DNA of 64,000 bases from UBA4582 sp038106185 (GTDB lineage: Bacteria > Pseudomonadota > Gammaproteobacteria > Pseudomonadales > Azotimanducaceae). A program made the position numbers and the translations under genes. The notes beneath the pieces were generated by a model. That model searched no databases, was not told the origin of the DNA, and was given only the letters and a program-made list of their open reading frames with translations. This document shows positions 59,761 through 64,000 of this stretch, piece by piece (position 1 is the stretch's first letter; each line of letters begins with the position of its first letter). The stretch is from contig JAYODE010000016.1 in the NCBI GenBank assembly GCA_038106185.1, positions 5,521 to 69,520 of the forward strand, written 5' to 3'.

Positions 59761-60633
59761 TTAACCTTTTTGTGGGCCGCTGCCGCCAGTATTTTGCTGG
59801 CGACGGTTCATAAACGCTAACCGCTCAAGTAACTGCACATCCTGTTCGTTTTTAACCAGGGCGCCATACAGTGGCGGGATCGCCTTCGAGGTGTCACGGT
59901 TGCGCAGGATTTCCTCAGGAATATCATCGGCCATCAGCAGCTTCAACCAGTCGATCAGCTCGGAAGTCGAGGGCTTCTTTTTCAAGCCAGGTACCTTGCG
60001 AACATCGAAGAAGATTTCCATGGCTTCCTTGACCAGATCCTGTTTGATCTTGGGATAATGGACATCAACAATTTCCTGCATCGTGGCTCGATCAGGAAAC
60101 TGAATGTAATGGAAGAAGCAACGACGCAGAAACGCATCGGGTAATTCTTTTTCGTTGTTACTGGTGATAACAATCACAGGCCGGTGCTTGGCTACAACCG
60201 TTTCACCGGTTTCATAGACGTGGAACTGCATTTTGTCGATTTCGAGCAGCAGGTCGTTCGGAAACTCAATGTCAGCCTTGTCAATTTCGTCAATCAGGAG
60301 AACGCATTTTTTATCACTGGCAAATGCCTCCCAGAGCTTACCCTTGGCAATATAGTTGTTGATATCATGCACTCGCTCATCGCCCAACTGAGAGTCTCGC
60401 AAGCGTGACACCGCATCGTACTCGTAAAGCCCTTGTTGCGCTTTGGTGGTGGACTTCACATGCCAGGAAATCAGCTCCATTCCCAGAGAAGCGGCAATCT
60501 CTTCTGCCAGCATGGTTTTACCCGTGCCTGGCTCACCCTTGATCAACAAGGGCCGTTCAAGTATGACCGCTGCGTTAACTGCCATCTGGAGTTCGTCGGT
60601 CGCGATATAGGTTGTAGTGCTGGAAAATTTCAT
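59761..60633 (-). CDS. MoxR-family AAA+ ATPase
   Basis: The product has 290 residues. Walker A GEPGTGKTM is at 33-41, Walker B LLIDEIDKAD near 110, sensor VITSNNEKELPDAFLRRC near 155 with the arginine finger, and a C-terminal helical lid follows. MoxR ATPases work with VWA proteins to mature enzymes, for example methanol dehydrogenase in Paracoccus. A PQQ dehydrogenase lies 5 kb away, but there is no direct link. It is the first gene of a two-gene operon ending at the terminator at 58538. Confidence 0.93.
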   Translation of the reverse strand: MKFSSTTTYIATDELQMAVNAAVILERPLLIKGEPGTGKTMLAEEIAASLGMELISWHVKSTTKAQQGLYEYDAVSRLRDSQLGDERVHDINNYIAKGKLWEAFASDKKCVLLIDEIDKADIEFPNDLLLEIDKMQFHVYETGETVVAKHRPVIVITSNNEKELPDAFLRRCFFHYIQFPDRATMQEIVDVHYPKIKQDLVKEAMEIFFDVRKVPGLKKKPSTSELIDWLKLLMADDIPEEILRNRDTSKAIPPLYGALVKNEQDVQLLERLAFMNRRQQNTGGSGPQKG

Positions 60634-61025
60634 ATGTTAGTAACCAAGGAAGTGATGCATAGGGAGATTAAATTTCCGCCTCATGTGAATCCATGAAGCA
60701 ATTTATATTAACTGAACAGCCTCCTACTGTAATTTGCTCGGCGGCACTTATCAAGGGGACCTCTGATTAAGTGATGACTTTCTCTGGCGACCCCTGCCGT
60801 ACCCTGCTAAAGCGCGCGCCCTGCTAAAGGCCGCACGCTGCTAAAGCCGAAGACGCCGGCTTTACCCCTGCATGCAGGCCAAGCCTCAGGAAAACCATCC
60901 ATTACCCAGGGACTCACGAGACCAGTCAACAAGTCTGTTGACCACCATTCACGACATTAATACCCCAGGAATACCCCCAGGATGATAGCTTTTCGACTTC
61001 AGTCGAGGCCTTTAGCGGGCAGCTT
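60634..61025. other. Gene-free spacer with one tandem array
   Basis: This 392-bp spacer lies between the MoxR start and the small membrane protein stop. Apart from the array at 60802-60852 I see no gene, no RNA and no clear terminator in it. Confidence 0.7.
60802..60852. repeat. Tandem array, 17-bp unit, 3 copies
   Basis: ccctgctaaagcgcgcg (60802), ccctgctaaaggccgca (60819) and cgctgctaaagccgaag (60836) share a c-ctgctaaag core, and the right half of each unit diverges. Confidence 0.88.
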
Positions 61026-61373
61026 TCACGGCCTCTTTCGCCCCTGCCAGAACAGCAACCGTAGAGTGAGCCCAGCCAGCATGGCAAACATGCTGAACAG
61101 CAGCGCCAGCCCGCCTTGTAGACCACCTTTTGCCCCTTCAAGCAGCAGGTCCATCAGCAGAATAAAACTTGCGGGTGCCAGGAACAGGTGAGAAGCATCG
61201 GTATACCAGGGCGTGAATATCAACACCACCATGATGCCTCGCGCCAGGTCACGCCAGCCACTGTGGCGTATGAACCCACTAAGTTTCCACCCGATAAAGG
61301 TACAACCCAGACCCGCCAACAGATAGACAATCCAGGCAATCAGATATTGAAATTGATGTATAAGTTCCGTCAT
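61026..61373 (-). CDS. Small inner-membrane protein
   Basis: This 115-residue protein has three or four hydrophobic helices (about 8-28, 47-57, 62-77 and 85-107) and a positively charged C-terminus (FWQGRKRP). I recognise no named domain. It follows ycgN by 54 bp on the same strand and is probably the last gene of the recR-rnd-ycgL-ycgN run. A conserved WYTDASHLFLAP segment between helices may be functional. Confidence 0.75.
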   Translation of the reverse strand: MTELIHQFQYLIAWIVYLLAGLGCTFIGWKLSGFIRHSGWRDLARGIMVVLIFTPWYTDASHLFLAPASFILLMDLLLEGAKGGLQGGLALLFSMFAMLAGLTLRLLFWQGRKRP

Positions 61374-61427
61374 GTGCGGTTAGCCCCGCTCCTTCCTCGT
61401 GCGCCGAGGATATGCCGCAAATCCTGT

Positions 61428-61871
61428 TTACTGCTCCACCCAGCGGATGATGTATTCCTGATGGCTGTCAGGATGCACGCTGCGTTCATCAATCACCTTG
61501 CCGGTCACGGCAATACCGGCTGCTTGCACAGAGGCCTTGTCGCCAGACACCAGCGGATGCCAGTCAAACAGATCTTTACCTTCGGCAATCAGACGATAGG
61601 CGCACGTCGTGGGCAGCCAGCCAAACTCATCGACCCGCTCAGGGGTCAGCAGCACGCACTCGGGTACATTCGTATTGCGCCGAGAATAGTCAGAGCACTG
61701 ACAGCTGTCCTGATCCAGGTAGCGACAGACTATGGACGTATAATGCACCTCACCTGTGTCTTCGTCTTCCAGTTTGTGCATGCAACAACGCGCACAACCA
61801 TCGCACAGTGATTCCCATTCGAGATCACTCATCTCCGCCAACGTCTTTGTTTGCCAGAAGGGCCGGTTCAT
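61428..61871 (-). CDS. ycgN: YcgN-family cysteine-cluster protein
   Basis: The product has 147 residues. The N-terminal CDGCARCCMHK and the later CRYLDQDSCQCSDYSRR give the eight-cysteine cluster region of the CxxCxxCC (UPF0153) family, thought to bind zinc or iron. The function is unknown. Its start overlaps the ycgL stop by four bases, so the two are translated together. The rnd-ycgL-ycgN order is common in gammaproteobacteria. Confidence 0.93.
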   Translation of the reverse strand: MNRPFWQTKTLAEMSDLEWESLCDGCARCCMHKLEDEDTGEVHYTSIVCRYLDQDSCQCSDYSRRNTNVPECVLLTPERVDEFGWLPTTCAYRLIAEGKDLFDWHPLVSGDKASVQAAGIAVTGKVIDERSVHPDSHQEYIIRWVEQ

Positions 61872-62122
61872 CGGCTAGAACCCCATTGGGTCGATAAGGG
61901 CGGCAGCTGCAAATGATAGCCATGGGTTTCGAGATTGGCCAGCACCACTGCCGGGTCCTGTTGGGCCAGTCGGCGGTTCGCATGCAGATCAAAGCTCAGC
62001 GCGACTGAGGGCTCACCAAATTGTACCAACAAGGCTTGTGGTACTCGGGTGAGTCCCTCAGCTCGATCCACGTAGAGGAACAGGCCGGCTTTTTTTGAAC
62101 TCTTGTAGACGTCACACAGCAC
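61868..62122 (-). CDS. ycgL: YcgL-domain protein
   Basis: This 84-residue protein begins LCDVYKSSKKAGLFLYVDRAEG and later has FGEPSVALSFDL and GYHLQLPP, all typical of the YcgL family, a small alpha/beta fold of unknown role. The GTG at 62122 has GGAGG 8-9 nt upstream and lies inside the end of rnd (11-bp overlap). Its own end overlaps ycgN. This tight packing indicates one operon. Confidence 0.92.
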   Translation of the reverse strand: MLCDVYKSSKKAGLFLYVDRAEGLTRVPQALLVQFGEPSVALSFDLHANRRLAQQDPAVVLANLETHGYHLQLPPLSTQWGSSR

Positions 62123-63257
62123 TCAGTGCTCCTCCCTGACGGGTCAGCAGTGCAATTAAATCATCGCCTATGACAGTCTTGCGCCAGCCACACATGGCTT
62201 TTGGCAATTGATAATGCCCCGTGTCCATACCAGAACGCAGAATCTGCTCCAGATGACGGCGGCGAGCCAGCATTTCAGGGGCAATCTGGACCGACTCGGC
62301 TGTCTCTGACACCTTCAACTTGAGTTGTTTCATCAGACTGTTACTGACCGGCATACTTTCCGGGTCAACGATGACCGGGCGTTGTGCTACAGGCATGGCG
62401 CGTGCTGACTCCAGCAGTAAAATTATTTCGTCACCAAACTGGCGAACTTGACGCGAAGTCAGGGTTGTATGTTTGTGCAGCCCGCCGACGTCCAGAAAAT
62501 CCAGCTGGGCAAGACTGAGGACAGACTTCTCGTCGATCACTCGATTTCTCGGCACATCCAGCGCACGGGCCTTGGTCTCACGCCAGGCGCAGAGGGTTGC
62601 AACCAGGTACAGACTTTCCTGGCTCAGTTTTGCCGTGCCTTTCAGACGCTGGTATGCGACTTGTGGATCCAGCTCCGTCGCTATGCTGACGGTCATGCCA
62701 GCGCATTCTTCCTGCACCCAGGAGAGCTTACCCCGCAATTCCAGCTCATCGACTTGCTTGCGATAAATGTCCAGCAGATGAATAACATCCAACGCCGCAT
62801 ATTCCAGTTGCGCCGGCGTTAAGGGTCGCTGCAACCAATCAGACCGCGTCTCCTCTTTGCTGATCGAGAGGTCCAGAAAATGTTCAACCAGCTTCTGATA
62901 ACCGATAGAAAAGCTGATGCCAAGCGCAGCAGCCGCTACCTGAGAATCAAACAAAGGGGCCGGCAAAGCCTCCAGGATATGCTGAAAGACTTCCAGATCT
63001 TCCGAGCAAGCATGGAATACCTTGACCACAGACTTATCCTCAAGCAGGTCTGCGATAGGGCCCAACTCAGCGACCTCCAGGGGATCGATCAGATAACACT
63101 GAATGCCATCATAGATTTGAATCAAACCAACAATAGGATAGTAGGTGTTGAAGCGGGCGAACTCTGTATCTATCGCGACAGCGTCTGCGCGACGAACCAG
63201 GTCAATCACCTCTTCCAGTCGTCGGGGGGAGTCCACAATTTCAAATTCGACAGTCAT
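62112..63257 (-). CDS. rnd: Ribonuclease D
   Basis: This 381-residue 3'-5' exoribonuclease trims tRNA and other small RNA ends. The DEDD nuclease domain shows AIDTEFARFNTYYPIVGLIQ (Exo I), FHACSEDLEVF (Exo II) and LEYAALDVIHLLDIY (Exo III, with the catalytic Tyr). HRDC-type helical domains follow, including RDVPRNRVIDE-like DVPRNRVIDEKSVL. The ATG overlaps the recR stop as TAATG, so the two are coupled. Confidence 0.95.
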   Translation of the reverse strand: MTVEFEIVDSPRRLEEVIDLVRRADAVAIDTEFARFNTYYPIVGLIQIYDGIQCYLIDPLEVAELGPIADLLEDKSVVKVFHACSEDLEVFQHILEALPAPLFDSQVAAAALGISFSIGYQKLVEHFLDLSISKEETRSDWLQRPLTPAQLEYAALDVIHLLDIYRKQVDELELRGKLSWVQEECAGMTVSIATELDPQVAYQRLKGTAKLSQESLYLVATLCAWRETKARALDVPRNRVIDEKSVLSLAQLDFLDVGGLHKHTTLTSRQVRQFGDEIILLLESARAMPVAQRPVIVDPESMPVSNSLMKQLKLKVSETAESVQIAPEMLARRRHLEQILRSGMDTGHYQLPKAMCGWRKTVIGDDLIALLTRQGGALSAV

Positions 63258-63850
63258 TAAATCTGTTTTCTTCCTGCTAGCGCATGAGACAAGGTTCCAC
63301 CATCAACAAACTCCAGTTCACCGCCAAGCGGGATCCCATGGGCAATTCTTGATACTTTGACCTTCAGTAGCTTGAGGCTTTCCGCGATATAATGCGCCGT
63401 GGCCTCGCCTTCCACGGTTGATCCAATTGCCAGTATGACTTCAGTCACACCAGCCTCACAGCGTCGTAACAATTGCGCTACGCCAATTTCCTCGGGACCA
63501 ATACCATCCAGCGGCGAAAGCGTGCCCATCAGCACGAAATAACCGCCCCGGTACCCGGCCGTGTGCTCGATAGCAATCACATCAGCGGGATTTTCGACGA
63601 TACAGATCATCGAATGATCTCGCCCTGCATTGCTGCAAATTGCACAAAGCGGCGACTCAGTAAAATTTCGACAGAGTTCGCAATGAACAACCTTGTCCAT
63701 CGCCTCTAACAAGCGACCGGACAATCGTCGGCCACCTGCACGATCATGCTCCAGCAGATGCAGCACCATACGTTGGGCCGTTTTGGGACCCACGCCGGGC
63801 AAGCAACGCAACGCATCAGCCAATTGCTCAATGACTGGTATTTGGTTCAT
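63257..63850 (-). CDS. recR: Recombination mediator RecR
   Basis: The product has 197 residues. The helix-hairpin-helix LRCLPGVGPKTAQRM is near the N-terminus, the zinc site CELCRNFTESPLCAIC near 57, then a Toprim domain with IVENPADVIAIE and the C-terminal GIPLGGELEFVDGGTL. RecR forms a DNA clamp that, with RecO, loads RecA at gaps. The upstream gene of the usual dnaX-ybaB-recR order would lie beyond 63883, where only a short gene end is visible. Confidence 0.96.
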   Translation of the reverse strand: MNQIPVIEQLADALRCLPGVGPKTAQRMVLHLLEHDRAGGRRLSGRLLEAMDKVVHCELCRNFTESPLCAICSNAGRDHSMICIVENPADVIAIEHTAGYRGGYFVLMGTLSPLDGIGPEEIGVAQLLRRCEAGVTEVILAIGSTVEGEATAHYIAESLKLLKVKVSRIAHGIPLGGELEFVDGGTLSHALAGRKQI

Positions 63851-63882
63851 GCCTGTCTCTCACGCTTATTCATCATTTGACG

Positions 63883-64000
63883 CTATTTGATCAGATCCTT
63901 CTCGCCCAGCCGCTGGGCTTCAACATGACCGGCCCGAGGCTCGTTGCAACGCTTGTTTGGGTCTGCTTGTTTTGGGACTGCTTGTTTTGGGACTGCTTGT
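63883..64000 (-). CDS. Possible 3' end of a gene upstream of recR, containing 15-bp repeats
   Basis: On the minus strand a frame is open from the right edge to a TAG at 63883-63885 (38 visible codons). It reads QAVPK-QAVPK-QADPN and ends GHVEAQRLGEKDLIK. It ends 32 bp before recR, a normal operon distance. The visible part does not resemble YbaB or DnaX, and the repeats may be spacer DNA that happens to be open, so this is tentative. Confidence 0.3.
   Translation of the reverse strand, partial: QAVPKQAVPKQADPNKRCNEPRAGHVEAQRLGEKDLIK
63951..64000. repeat. Tandem array, 15-bp unit, at least 3 copies, running off the edge
   Basis: gcttgtttgggtct (63951, 14 bp), gcttgttttgggact (63965 and 63980) and the start of a further copy at 63995. 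The array continues beyond the window. Confidence 0.92.

Noticed and set aside
63904..63918. gcccagc-c-gctgggc palindrome before recR
   Set aside because: It has a one-base loop, lacks a T-run, and occurs once, so there is no basis to call it a terminator or REP element.

Overview
This is a 64 kb scaffold of a heterotrophic gammaproteobacterium, most likely a marine or sediment relative of the Pseudomonadales/Cellvibrionales. That placement is inferred from the recR-rnd-ycgL-ycgN order, a PP2C/STAS pair of the Pseudomonas HsbR/HsbA type, GltX, HrpA and DusA of gammaproteobacterial type, and CYP153 and TonB-receptor genes; no rRNA or tRNA gene was found to test it. Eight runs of exactly 100 N are scaffold gaps, so this is a draft or metagenome assembly.

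Layout. 1-9.6 kb: the truncated end of a TAXI-TRAP binding protein, gpsA, then lipid/CoA-type genes (MaoC-like hot-dog protein, SDRs, CrtC/AttH-like lipocalin protein, alpha/beta hydrolase, enoyl-CoA hydratase, GST). 9.8-15.3 kb: Bax-type muramidase, galT-galK, acetoacetyl-CoA synthetase. 15.3-22 kb: a complete multiheme electron conduit consisting of an MtrA/DmsE decaheme, an MtrB porin, an OmcA/MtrC decaheme lipoprotein and a NapC/CymA tetraheme. FNR-like boxes precede the first and last of these genes, and five different tandem-repeat arrays lie in front of the operon. 22-34.8 kb: PadR and nitronate monooxygenase, gltX, dusA, TerB, PP2C/STAS switch, MlaA, hrpA. 35-41.3 kb: gamma-glutamyltransferase, exported RidA, diheme cytochrome c, Tat-exported flavin amine oxidase and a TcyP-type cystine transporter, all on one strand. 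This looks like a periplasmic amine/gamma-glutamyl module. 41.5-48 kb: NHL propeller, amidohydrolase lipoprotein, CstA transporter with a small exported protein, HupE/UreJ protein. 48-58.2 kb: a second NHL propeller, hydrolase, thioesterase, CYP153 P450, cytochrome c, PQQ dehydrogenase and TonB receptor, suggesting alkane/alcohol oxidation. 58.6-64 kb: MoxR-VWA pair, then recR-rnd-ycgL-ycgN.

The feature that known gene families do not explain is the spacer DNA. Most of the larger spacers carry a short direct tandem array of 2-10 copies with a 12-18 bp unit, 15 bp being commonest. The unit sequence differs completely from locus to locus. Several arrays begin at, or include, the stop codon of the neighbouring gene. 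Others lie in frame inside the N-terminal leader of an exported protein as pentapeptide repeats. Seven of the eight assembly gaps fall in such arrays. This locus-specific repeat birth, and its concentration in front of the electron-transfer operon, is the best candidate here for something undescribed.
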